Origin: Planctomycetota bacterium
GTDB lineage: Bacteria; Planctomycetota; Phycisphaerae; Phycisphaerales; UBA1924
Length of the DNA stretch: 64,000 bases
Direction: 5' to 3'
Assembly (NCBI GenBank): GCA_014584315.1
Contig: JACTNA010000005.1
Span: 167,060-231,059, forward strand
Shown here in pieces: positions 56,262 through 63,907 of the stretch (the first letter of the stretch is position 1; every line of letters starts with the position of its first letter). Both the position numbers and the translations under genes were made by a program. The notes under the pieces were generated by a model that made no database searches, was not told where the DNA came from, and saw only the letters and a program-made list of their open reading frames with translations.

Positions 56262-56773
56262 CCGCCGACCAACCCCGATTCGCGCCCCTCAGCCCAGCCG
56301 GACAGGCCCGTCGCGATGAGATACTCGCCATGGCGCAGGGGGCCTTGCGCGCCCGGGTGCGCCGCAGGATCGCGATCAACACGGCCGTCGGTGTGTGCGT
56401 ATTCGCGGTCGGCGCGGCCGGGCTTGTGCTCGCTCGCCTTCAGCCGAACGCGACCTCACCCCCCGTCGCGCTCCACGGTTCTGAGTTCGAAGCAACCGCG
56501 CCGCCGGCCCCCGTTGCGGGCGCCTCTCGAATCCAACTCATCCCCGCCGACCCGACCGTCCTCCGGCGAGCCGCGATCGTCGCCCCGCCGACGCGCACCG
56601 AGTTCCTCGACGACCGCGCCCTCGCCGATGCGCTTGCGCAGGCCGGCTTGCCCGCGGGCGTGATCCGCACCCCCGACCGCGTCACGATCGCCCCGATCGT
56701 GCGTTCCGCGTCCTTGCTGCCGACCCCGCCGGGAGGCGACCCGGGCGCGTTCCCCGCCGCGCCGACAGGCTGA
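56258..56773 (+). CDS. Single-helix membrane protein, candidate anti-sigma partner
   Basis: A 171-residue protein. A 38-residue basic N-terminus, one membrane helix at about 39-60 (INTAVGVCVFAVGAAGLVL), then a Pro/Ala-rich region outside. The ATGA overlap with the sigma gene and the topology fit an anti-sigma factor, but I see no zinc-binding anti-sigma HxxxCxxC motif or other known domain. It could be a new class or merely an ECF-linked membrane protein. Confidence 0.6.
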   Translation: MTADQPRFAPLSPAGQARRDEILAMAQGALRARVRRRIAINTAVGVCVFAVGAAGLVLARLQPNATSPPVALHGSEFEATAPPAPVAGASRIQLIPADPTVLRRAAIVAPPTRTEFLDDRALADALAQAGLPAGVIRTPDRVTIAPIVRSASLLPTPPGGDPGAFPAAPTG

Positions 56774-56785
56774 CCGGGCTGCGGC

Positions 56786-56791
56786 TATCGT
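56786..56791 (+). promoter_or_regulatory. -10 box just before small membrane protein
   Basis: TATCGT ends 6 nt before the GTG at 56798, placing the transcript start on the first base of the codon. No Shine-Dalgarno is present. Confidence 0.4.
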
Positions 56792-56797
56792 CCCCCC

Positions 56798-57079
56798 GTG
56801 CCGATCGCCTGGGGATCCATCATCGCGGTCGCGACGCAGCCCGCCGCTCCCGCGCCGAGTGAGGCGGTCGCCTTGATCGCGCTCGCCGTCGTGCTGGTCG
56901 CCGCGCTGCTCGTTGTGATCGCGCTTGGCGCGCTCGCGCTCGTTGTTTCGCGCCGCCGCCGTGCGGCGCGTGAGCGATCTTCGGCCCCGCCCGATGAGCC
57001 TCCCGTGGACGCATGGGCGGAGGCGGGGCGCCGGATGCCGCTCGAAGAAGGCCCCGCCACCGAGCCGGGCTCCGACTGA
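56798..57079 (+). CDS. Small single-helix membrane protein
   Basis: A 93-residue protein with GTG start. One long hydrophobic helix at about 22-50 (EAVALIALAVVLVAALLVV), a basic stretch RRRRAARER and an acidic, proline-rich tail. Topology suggests the tail is cytoplasmic. No family is recognised. It lies 24 bp after the sigma-partner gene and 20 bp before the reductase gene. Confidence 0.55.
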   Translation: MPIAWGSIIAVATQPAAPAPSEAVALIALAVVLVAALLVVIALGALALVVSRRRRAARERSSAPPDEPPVDAWAEAGRRMPLEEGPATEPGSD

Positions 57080-57099
57080 CCCGCCCGCAAGGACCGACG

Positions 57100-57897
57100 A
57101 TGCCACGTTCCGACTCCGACACCGCCGGCGATCCCGCCAGTTCGTTCGCCGACCGACCCGTCGCGCTCGTCACGGGTGGCGTGCGCCGCGTCGGCCTCGC
57201 CGTGGCGCACGCCCTCGCCGCGGCCGGGTGCGACCTGATCGTCACCTGGCGATCCGACGCCGATGTCGCGCGTGCGGCCGCCGCTCGACTCCACAAGGCC
57301 GGCGCGAGCGTGCGCCTCGAACGCCTCGACCTCGAGGACCTCGCCTCGGTCGCCGCACTCGGCGAGATGCTCGCCGTCGAACTCAAGCGACTGGACGTGA
57401 TCGTCCATAATGCCTCGGTCTACGGCCCGACGCCGCTCGCCCGCATCACCTCCGAGGCGGTCTCCCGCCATTTCCGCGTCAACGCCCTCTCACCGCTCCT
57501 GCTCTCCTCGCGGCTTGCGGGCAGGCTCGCCGAGTCGCCCCGCCCGGGCGGCGGCTCCATCGTCGCGATGCTCGACATCCACGCGCTCGGCCGACCCAGG
57601 CGCGGCTACTCCGCCTACTCGATGTCCAAGGCTGCGCTCGCCGAGATGGTCCGCAGCCTCGCCCGCGAGCTCGCGCCCAGGGTCCGCGTGAACGGCGTCG
57701 CGCCCGGCGTCGTCGCCTGGCCGGAGACCGGTCCCGAGTCCGACCCCGAGGCGCAGAAGGCGTACCTGAAGCGCGTGCCTCTGGGTCGGGCGGGCACGCC
57801 CCACGACGCCGCCGAGGCCGTGCGCTGGCTCGCGCTCGACGCCCACTACGTCACCGGCGAGATCGTCCGCGTCGACGGCGGCCGCTGGGTCGCGTGA
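57100..57897 (+). CDS. Short-chain dehydrogenase/reductase, pteridine reductase-like
   Basis: A 265-residue NADP-dependent reductase. The nucleotide motif TGGVRRVG (25-32) has the RR pair typical of pteridine reductases and FolM; VIVHNAS, catalytic Y173 and K177 in YSMSK, and NGVAPG follow. AAGGA precedes the ATG. It may reduce a dihydropterin such as dihydromonapterin; other substrates cannot be excluded. It ends 3 bp from the convergent FG-GAP gene. Confidence 0.85.
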   Translation: MPRSDSDTAGDPASSFADRPVALVTGGVRRVGLAVAHALAAAGCDLIVTWRSDADVARAAAARLHKAGASVRLERLDLEDLASVAALGEMLAVELKRLDVIVHNASVYGPTPLARITSEAVSRHFRVNALSPLLLSSRLAGRLAESPRPGGGSIVAMLDIHALGRPRRGYSAYSMSKAALAEMVRSLARELAPRVRVNGVAPGVVAWPETGPESDPEAQKAYLKRVPLGRAGTPHDAAEAVRWLALDAHYVTGEIVRVDGGRWVA

Positions 57898-57900
57898 TGC

Positions 57901-59616
57901 TCACCCGTCGCAACCGGCGGTCCACGCGTTGAGGAACGCGAGCACGTCGAGCGTGTTCACGTCGCCGTCGCCGTTCAGGTCCGCACGTTCGTCCTTGTCA
58001 GCCCACGCGTTGAGGAAGCCGAGCACGTCCAATGTGTTTACCGCGCCGTCACAGTTCCAGTCCGCGGGGCAGTCGGGCGACGGACAATCGACGCCGACGA
58101 TCGTGAACGCGCCCGGGGTCACCGCCGAGACCGGCGGGTTCGTCGCCAGCGTGAACCGCAGGTATGCGTTGGTCGTCGAGGGCAGCGTCGCCGGCAGCGA
58201 CCACTGGTACCGCCCGTTGCTCGGAACGCCTCCCGCGATCTCGGTCCACGGGCCGCCCGGGCCGGCGGTCGAGAGTTCGATCGTCATGGTCGGCACGCCG
58301 CCGGCGCGGTCGTCCTCCGGGATCGCCGCGTGCCAGCGCACGAACCGTGTCTGCCCTGCGATGAACGTCTGCCCGCCGCGCGGATACACCGGATGCACGG
58401 ATGCCTGCTGGGGCACGGAGGCGTTGGCGTAGAACCGCGGCCGGTTCGTGCCCCCCGTCCACCAGTGGCAGTTCTCCTCCGCCACCGTCACGATGTCCGG
58501 GTAGCCGTTGTGATCGGCATCCGCTCCGGTCCGCAGTGCGGCGGCCGTACCGCACCCCTCGGGCGTCACGATCGTCGCCAGCAGCGACCACTGGCCGCCG
58601 CCATCCCGCCCGTAAACGTCCACCTGGCCCGGCCGGTAGGCAACGATCTCGCCGTGGCCGTCGAGGTTCATGTCCGCGATCTGGGTGCGGTGGTACGACA
58701 CGCCGATCGACGAAAGATTGCTCGACAGGCTCTGCCACTGGCCCGGCGAGTTCATCTTCCAGACGTGGAGCGCGCCCGAGGTCGTCCACGCGATCTCCTC
58801 GCGTCCGTCGCCGTCGACGTCGCCGATCGAAAGCCCCGACCGCCACGGCCCGCCGCCGAGGTTCCCGTCCGAGAGCGAGAACGCGCCCGTCCCGTCGCCG
58901 AGGTAGACGCTGCCGCTCCCGTGCGACGCGGCGAAGTCCGCGTGCCCGTCGCCGTTGAAATCGCCGAAGTGAAATTCCATCGAGGAGTTGCCTCCGAGGA
59001 AACCGAAGGTGCGAGTCCATGTTCCGTCGCCGTTGTTGAGGTAGACGTGCACGCCGTCGCAGCACCCGAACGCGACGGAGCCGACGTCGAGCAGGCCGTC
59101 GTCGTTCACGTCCGCGAAGTCGGTCGAGAACATCCCCCACGACTGTCCTTGCTGGCCGAGTCCGTCATCCCAGGGCGTCCAGTTGCGGCCCGTGCCGTCG
59201 CCCAGCGCGACCTCGAGCACCTGGTCGCCGAAGTCGTTCGACGACCAGTCGTGGTGCACGCCGTACGCGGCGTCCATCAGCCCGTCGTTGTTCACGTCGG
59301 CGAGCGCAACGCCGCCGTACCCGAAGTAGCCGGTCTGGAAGTGCGACCACGCCCCGAGGCCGTCGCCGAACCAGACCATGATGCCGGTCTGGCTGCTGTT
59401 GACGAACGGGCTGCCGTGGTCGCCGACCGAGACGAGATCGAGGTGCCCGTCGCCGTTCAGGTCGGCGAACTCAACCTCGGTCCGGCCGCCCTCCATGCCC
59501 GGCAGGTGCAGCCCCGCCGAGCGATCGACGAACGCCAGCGAAGCGATCTGCCCCGAGGCCGCGGGCACGACCAGAAGAACCGCAAGCGCACTGAGCCGCC
59601 GTGTTGTTGACGCCAT
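57901..59616 (-). CDS. Secreted FG-GAP repeat protein with dockerin-like tail
   Basis: A 571-residue exported protein. AAGGAGG before the ATG, signal peptide ending AASGQ. A seven-bladed-propeller-like series of repeats with DLNGDGHLDL, DVNNDGLMD, DVNDDGLLD, DFNGDGHADF, DVDGDGREEI and DADHNGYPDI covers about 35-385. An Ig-like domain (about 410-505) follows, then two dockerin-like units (CDGAVNTLDVLGFLNAW, GDGDVNTLDVLAFLNAW) ending in CDG. It is a paralogue in layout of the protein at 14865 but has an additional Ig-like domain. Likely surface adhesion or binding. Confidence 0.85.
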   Translation of the reverse strand: MASTTRRLSALAVLLVVPAASGQIASLAFVDRSAGLHLPGMEGGRTEVEFADLNGDGHLDLVSVGDHGSPFVNSSQTGIMVWFGDGLGAWSHFQTGYFGYGGVALADVNNDGLMDAAYGVHHDWSSNDFGDQVLEVALGDGTGRNWTPWDDGLGQQGQSWGMFSTDFADVNDDGLLDVGSVAFGCCDGVHVYLNNGDGTWTRTFGFLGGNSSMEFHFGDFNGDGHADFAASHGSGSVYLGDGTGAFSLSDGNLGGGPWRSGLSIGDVDGDGREEIAWTTSGALHVWKMNSPGQWQSLSSNLSSIGVSYHRTQIADMNLDGHGEIVAYRPGQVDVYGRDGGGQWSLLATIVTPEGCGTAAALRTGADADHNGYPDIVTVAEENCHWWTGGTNRPRFYANASVPQQASVHPVYPRGGQTFIAGQTRFVRWHAAIPEDDRAGGVPTMTIELSTAGPGGPWTEIAGGVPSNGRYQWSLPATLPSTTNAYLRFTLATNPPVSAVTPGAFTIVGVDCPSPDCPADWNCDGAVNTLDVLGFLNAWADKDERADLNGDGDVNTLDVLAFLNAWTAGCDG

Positions 59617-59674
59617 GTCCGGCCTCCTTCTCGCTCGCGCCGATGCCGGCCGAGTGGCGCGCCCCGCCGTTCCC

Positions 59675-59702
59675 AGCCTACGGAACCGCGGCCGGCGGTC
59701 AA
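59675..59702 (-). promoter_or_regulatory. Promoter of the FG-GAP gene
   Basis: On the minus strand TTGACC (59697-59702), 16-nt spacer and TAGGCT (59675-59680). Predicted start near 59668, about 50 nt before the ATG at 59616. Confidence 0.5.
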
Positions 59703-59739
59703 GCCGCGCCCCGCGATTCCGCCCGCGTTCGGGGGCGAA

Positions 59740-60249
59740 TCAAGGGGAAGGGCCGCGCTCGTCGCGCCGCCACGCCGCCCCGCACTCAGGACAGACGACG
59801 CACCCGTCCGGGGCCTCGGGCACGCCCGCGAGCGGGTAATCGCACGATGCACACGCCCCCGCGCCGACGATGAACCGGGCGATCTCGGACGCCAGGAGCC
59901 GCCTCGCGACGAAGATCATCGCCAGCGGACCCGCCCCCCCCATCGTCGCCCCCGTCAGGATCATCAGCCCGATCCGCCACGCCTCGAACGACGGCGGCGT
60001 TCCGAGGATCGTCCGCGACGCCGGCGATATCAGCAGCGCCGGCACAAAGAACACCGGCAGAGCAATCGCCGCCGCCACGAACCCCACCCGTCGAGCCCGC
60101 GGCGAGCGCGATAGCACAGCGTGCAGCCGCCACTGCTCCGGCTTCGTCGTCGCCGACCGTCCGATCAGCGGCACACGCCGCCCGCGGGCATCGGCGACGC
60201 ACGACGCACGAAACACCTGGCGGAATATCGCCTTCGACACGTCGCTCAT
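59740..60249 (-). CDS. Membrane protein with C-terminal zinc ribbon
   Basis: A 169-residue protein with two hydrophobic helices (about 54-76 and 90-112) and a C-terminal zinc ribbon CASCDYPLAG...CPECGAAW (about 131-157), the same form as in the proteins at 45534 and 52705. Its ATG overlaps the stop of the M28 peptidase gene (ATGA), so the two are co-translated. No function can be assigned; the ribbon may mediate protein contacts at the membrane. Confidence 0.7.
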   Translation of the reverse strand: MSDVSKAIFRQVFRASCVADARGRRVPLIGRSATTKPEQWRLHAVLSRSPRARRVGFVAAAIALPVFFVPALLISPASRTILGTPPSFEAWRIGLMILTGATMGGAGPLAMIFVARRLLASEIARFIVGAGACASCDYPLAGVPEAPDGCVVCPECGAAWRRDERGPSP

Positions 60250-62420
60250 TCCCGTTCGATGATGACCCCGCTGACCCCCCTCACCACTCCCTCCAACCTC
60301 CCCGCCTCGCGCCGCACCGCGGCCGCGTCCCCGTCCTCCAGCGCCCGCCTCAGCCCCGGCAGCGGCCAGGAGCCGTAGCCGGTGTCCGGGTCGGTCGCGA
60401 TGTAGAGGCTCTTGTACCACGGGCGGTCCGCAAGCCCCTGCTCGTCCGACCAAGCCCGCTGCGCCGCGAAGAGCGCGACGTTGGCCTGAACCAGCGCATC
60501 GCCGCTCAGCCGTCCGTCGGCGAGCGCGGCCTCCAGCGCATCTCGCGCTCGCAGCGCGGCCGCCTCGCACGCCGCCGCCGCGGCATCCAGCGCGGCCAGT
60601 TCCGCCGCCACGGGCCCGAGGCCCCCTCCCTCGGCGTTCGCGCCTCCGACCTCCGGCCTCGCGAACACCCCCGTCTCCACCCCCCGCTTCGTCAACTCCC
60701 GCAGGTGCCGGCGCAGGCTCGACACGCCCGCCGCCGGGTCCAGCGGCAGCAGGGGCGCATCCGCGAGTCTCGCCGCCGTCGCCACTGTCATCCGCGCGAT
60801 CATCAGCGCAGGCTCGTAGTCTTCGCCGACCACGTATCTGTACCACCGCAGCGTGTCGTACGCCGTGTGGTAGTTCACGCCGGGGCTTCCGCCGCCCGAG
60901 AAGCCCGCGCCCGCCACGCCCGCGTGCGCTACGAAGGGCAGGTGGTCGCTCCCCCCCCCGAGTTCGCCCATCGACGGCTCGCCGCCCTTCCCCCACGCCT
61001 CGAACACCGACTGCTGCGCATCCCGCGCCTGCGGCACAGCCTTCGCCGCGCTGACGATCACGCGCCGCAGGCTCGGCGTCGCCGCCGCGCCGAAGTTCGG
61101 CCCCATGGACGCCATGTCCAGGTTGATGTACGCGACAGCCCCTGCTTCAAGGCGCGCCCGGTTCCCCTCGACCCATTCCGTCGAGCCGATCAGGCCGTGC
61201 TCCTCCGCGCCCCACGCCGCGAAGACGATGCTCCGCCGCGGCCGCTCTCCGGCCGCCGCGCGCTCGCTGAACGCCCGTGCCGCCTCGAGCAGCGAGATCA
61301 TCCCGCACATGGCGTCCGCCGCTCCGTGCCCCCACGCGTCGTGGTGGCAGCCGATCACCACGAACCGATCCGGCTCCTCGCCGCCGCGCAGCGTCGCCAG
61401 CACGTTCGCCGACTCGACGATCCGCCGCTCCTGCTCAACTTTCACGCGCACCCGCAGCCCGTCGCCGCCCGTCACGCGGTACGGCAGCGGCAGGCCCCCC
61501 TGCCATCCCTGCGGCACGAACTCGCCCGCCATCCGCCGCATGATCGTGTGCGCCGCCCCCCACCCGATCGGCTGCACCGGGATGCGCGGCAGCGCGACCG
61601 TCTCCGGGTCCAGCCGCTCCGCGTCGCGCGTCGCCTCGACGCCCGGCGTGAGCGGATCACCAGGCGACGCGAGCGTGACGATCGACCCGCGCTGGATGCA
61701 CGAGTCGTTGAGGTATCCGCCCTCCGGGTACATCAGCCCCTTGACGTACCCGTCGTCCGCCGGGTCGCTGTAGATCAGCAGCGCGGCCGCCCCCGCCGCC
61801 TCGGCGAACTTCGCCTTGAACCCGCGGTAGTTCCCGCCGTACCGCGCGATCACCACCTTCCCCGTGCAGTCCACGCCGAGCGCGGCCAGGCGCTCGAAGT
61901 CCTCCTTGCGCCCGTAGTTCGCGTACACGACTTCGCCCGTCGCCTCGCCGCTCCCCGAGTACGCGTTCCATCCGAACCCGATCGGGTCCTTCGCGGTGTC
62001 GGGGTCTTCCGCCAGCGGCGTCTCGCCGAGCGGGAGCAGCCCCCCCCCGACGACCTCCACCTCCGCCGCGATCGGCCGCGAGAGGTACGCCCAGAACCGG
62101 TGCACCTCGACCTCCAGCCCCATCCCGCTGAACGCCGCGGCCAGCGTCTCGATCGTCTCCGGGTCTCCCTCCATCCCCGCGATGTGCGGGCGCGACGCGA
62201 GCGCATCGTGCCAGTCCCACAACCGCTGCGCATCCGGGATCGCGTTGAGCCGCCCCTCGTACGCCGCGTAGGCCTCGCGCTCGGCGGCGGGCCACCACGG
62301 CAACTCGTACACCGGCGCAAACGCCCCGCCCCCCGTCGCCTGCCCGCCGGCCCGAACCGCGCCGCCGACCGACACAGCCCCCAGGACCACGACCCCCGCC
62401 GCTCGCAGCACCTTCCGCAT
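60246..62420 (-). CDS. Exported M28 peptidase with PA domain (glutamate carboxypeptidase II-like)
   Basis: A 724-residue exported metallopeptidase. Signal peptide at 1-26; a PA domain at about 145-255; M28 core with CHHDAWGHGAAD near 358, WGAEEHGLIGSTEW near 404, the Asp ligand in INLDM and the His ligand in NYHTAYDT near 515; and a C-terminal dimerisation-like helical domain. This is the layout of glutamate carboxypeptidase II and its bacterial relatives, which trim C-terminal residues or act as exopeptidases. Start at 62420 is chosen to keep the signal peptide at the N-terminus. It overlaps the zinc-ribbon gene by 4 bp. Confidence 0.9.
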   Translation of the reverse strand: MRKVLRAAGVVVLGAVSVGGAVRAGGQATGGGAFAPVYELPWWPAAEREAYAAYEGRLNAIPDAQRLWDWHDALASRPHIAGMEGDPETIETLAAAFSGMGLEVEVHRFWAYLSRPIAAEVEVVGGGLLPLGETPLAEDPDTAKDPIGFGWNAYSGSGEATGEVVYANYGRKEDFERLAALGVDCTGKVVIARYGGNYRGFKAKFAEAAGAAALLIYSDPADDGYVKGLMYPEGGYLNDSCIQRGSIVTLASPGDPLTPGVEATRDAERLDPETVALPRIPVQPIGWGAAHTIMRRMAGEFVPQGWQGGLPLPYRVTGGDGLRVRVKVEQERRIVESANVLATLRGGEEPDRFVVIGCHHDAWGHGAADAMCGMISLLEAARAFSERAAAGERPRRSIVFAAWGAEEHGLIGSTEWVEGNRARLEAGAVAYINLDMASMGPNFGAAATPSLRRVIVSAAKAVPQARDAQQSVFEAWGKGGEPSMGELGGGSDHLPFVAHAGVAGAGFSGGGSPGVNYHTAYDTLRWYRYVVGEDYEPALMIARMTVATAARLADAPLLPLDPAAGVSSLRRHLRELTKRGVETGVFARPEVGGANAEGGGLGPVAAELAALDAAAAACEAAALRARDALEAALADGRLSGDALVQANVALFAAQRAWSDEQGLADRPWYKSLYIATDPDTGYGSWPLPGLRRALEDGDAAAVRREAGRLEGVVRGVSGVIIERE

Positions 62421-62529
62421 GACTCGCTCCGTTCCCCGGCCCGGCGGCCGACTCCCCATCAGAGCACGAAGCGCACGCGAGTGCCACTCCCCGCCCGGAC
62501 GCCACGCCCTCGAACTCGCCGTGAGACAG

Positions 62530-62562
62530 AAAAGCGGCGGCCCGCAGGACGCGGACCGCCGC
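62530..62562 (-). terminator. Terminator of the PEP-CTERM-like gene
   Basis: GCGGCGG-C-CCGC / GCGG-A-CCGCCGC, eleven pairs with one mismatch and a 5-nt loop (62534-62562). Read on the minus strand it is followed by TTTTCTGTCT. It lies 35 bp after the stop of the gene at 62598. Confidence 0.75.
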
Positions 62563-62597
62563 CTTGATTGGACGCCGAACGACCCGTCGGTCCGCCG

Positions 62598-63332
62598 TCA
62601 GCGGCGGCGACGGAACGCGAGAACGCCGAGCGCGAGCGGCGCCAGCGTGCCGGGCGCGGGGACCGTGCAGACGTAGTGGTACAGGTTGCGGTGGAAGTCG
62701 GCCGTGTTGGCGCTCCAGAGCGGGTGCTCGCCGAAGAACGGGAGCGTCAGCCCGCCGAACACCACGTGGCCGCTGCCGTGCGACTTCTCGGCCAGGATGA
62801 TGTCCGGGCCGCTCGAGCCGAACATCAGGTCGGTCAGCCCGCTGCCGTAGACGATGTCGTGAGCCAGAAAGTCACCATCGAAGAACGTCCCGGTGCCGCT
62901 GTAGATCGGGTGGCTGCCATCCACCGCGTTGCCCGTGTCGTGCGGGAAGTTGTTGTCCAGGAAGACGCCGAAGCCGACGTCGAGGACCAGGGGGCTTGAA
63001 CCCCAGCGGGCCGCGTTGATCAGCATGTTCCCGCCGCCGGCGACGAACGCCTCCATGGCCGCGCGGTTGGCGTTGACGAAGGCGTTGAACTCCGCGTCCG
63101 CGCCGTCGCCGCCGTCCATGATGATGCAGTGGTAGTTCGAGAACACGCCCTTGCTGACCGCGGTCGGGAAGTCCAGCCGGTCCCAGCCGCCGACGCCGAA
63201 CACGTCGTTCATCGCGTTCACGTTCCCGGGCATGCCCCACGGCTCACCGCCGGACATGCTCACGTACGCCACCTGCGAGGACGCGGCAGTGCAGACCGAC
63301 GCGACCACGCCCAAAGCCAACAGCCTTCTCAT
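62598..63332 (-). CDS. Secreted protein with PEP-CTERM-like tail
   Basis: A 244-residue exported protein. AAGGAG precedes the ATG at 63332, which begins a signal peptide ending AASSQ; an earlier in-frame start would place 24 hydrophilic residues before it. The body resembles the class-I glutamine-amidotransferase-like folds seen in some planctomycete surface proteins (MDGGDGADAEFNAFV, AFVAGGGNMLINAARW), without a visible catalytic triad. The end VPAPGTLAPLALGVLAFRRRR is a PEP-CTERM-like sorting tail. It has its own promoter and terminator. Function unknown. Confidence 0.75.
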   Translation of the reverse strand: MRRLLALGVVASVCTAASSQVAYVSMSGGEPWGMPGNVNAMNDVFGVGGWDRLDFPTAVSKGVFSNYHCIIMDGGDGADAEFNAFVNANRAAMEAFVAGGGNMLINAARWGSSPLVLDVGFGVFLDNNFPHDTGNAVDGSHPIYSGTGTFFDGDFLAHDIVYGSGLTDLMFGSSGPDIILAEKSHGSGHVVFGGLTLPFFGEHPLWSANTADFHRNLYHYVCTVPAPGTLAPLALGVLAFRRRR

Positions 63333-63404
63333 GCTTGTCTCTCCTTCAATGCCCGTGCGATTGCACTCTCTGGACCGACCCCACGGGCCGGACTCCTCGG
63401 CCAC

Positions 63405-63410
63405 AGCATA
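63405..63410 (-). promoter_or_regulatory. -10 box of the PEP-CTERM-like gene
   Basis: TATGCT on the minus strand with a weak TTCACG 15 nt upstream (63426-63431). Predicted start near 63398, leader about 66 nt. Confidence 0.35.
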
Positions 63411-63771
63411 TCAGCCCCGGCCAACCGTGAACACACAAAAATCCCAGTACGATGGCCACCGGACACGGGGGCAACCCCTGGTTTTTCCGGCAAGCCCCCA
63501 CAACCGACAGCCGCGGCCCCCAACGGACCCCGAAGCACAAGCGGGCACCCGCCCTCCCCCAACCGCGGCCTGCATCCCCTCGACGAACCCCGCCCGACGC
63601 CGATCACCACCCCGAAGCGGGCCACCAACGGGCCGGGCCAGACCCATCGCTCCGACCCGGCAAGGCCGAGCCGGTCGTCGGCAGGAGTTGGTACACTCCC
63701 CGGCATGACAGCACGCGGCGACAGAACCCGGAAGTGCCGACGTGCCGTGCCAGCTTCACGTGCGACTCGCT

Positions 63772-63866
63772 GTGCCACCGACATCGCCTGCTTTGAGGCG
63801 AAGTCGGTGCTCTTCGAGAGCCGAGGACCGGAAGCACCGACTTCGCAAAGCCGAGGTCTGTGGCAC
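63772..63866. repeat. Structured block with mutually exclusive inverted repeats
   Basis: A hairpin at 63776-63809 (CCGAC-A-TCGCCT / AGGCGA-A-GTCGG plus two flanking pairs) shares its 3' arm with a second, perfect 13-bp hairpin at 63799-63845 (CGAAGTCGGTGCT / AGCACCGACTTCG, 21-nt loop). An outer GTGCCAC / GTGGCAC pair (63772-63778, 63860-63866) encloses both. It may be a folded RNA, a repeat-family member or an insertion target. Confidence 0.55.
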
Positions 63867-63907
63867 GCCAACTCGGTGACACCACGATGCGAGAACGCTT
63901 AAGACTA

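Larger units (their letters stand above)
63333..63907. other. 575-bp stretch without a convincing gene
   Basis: No reading frame here has a domain or good start. It holds a minus-strand -10 box for the PEP-CTERM-like gene (63405-63410), a weak plus-strand GGGG/CCCC hairpin with T-run (63467-63486), a plus-strand TACACT (63692-63697), and a strongly structured block at 63772-63866 just before the insertion-sequence end. The strand is C-rich between 63500 and 63660. Confidence 0.6.

Noticed and set aside
62471..62486. TGGCAC on the minus strand upstream of the M28 peptidase, resembling a sigma-54 -24 element
   Set aside because: The GC of the -12 part is one base too close, and no activator site is visible; spacing is strict for sigma-54.
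63467..63486. GGGG-GCAA-CCCC followed by TGGTTTTT, terminator-like on the plus strand
   Set aside because: Only four base pairs and no plus-strand gene upstream; too weak to call.
63705..63902. A 65-codon plus-strand frame with a TACACT box 7 nt before its ATG
   Set aside because: Composition is unlike other genes, no domain or helix is visible, and it runs through the competing hairpins; better explained as structured non-coding DNA.
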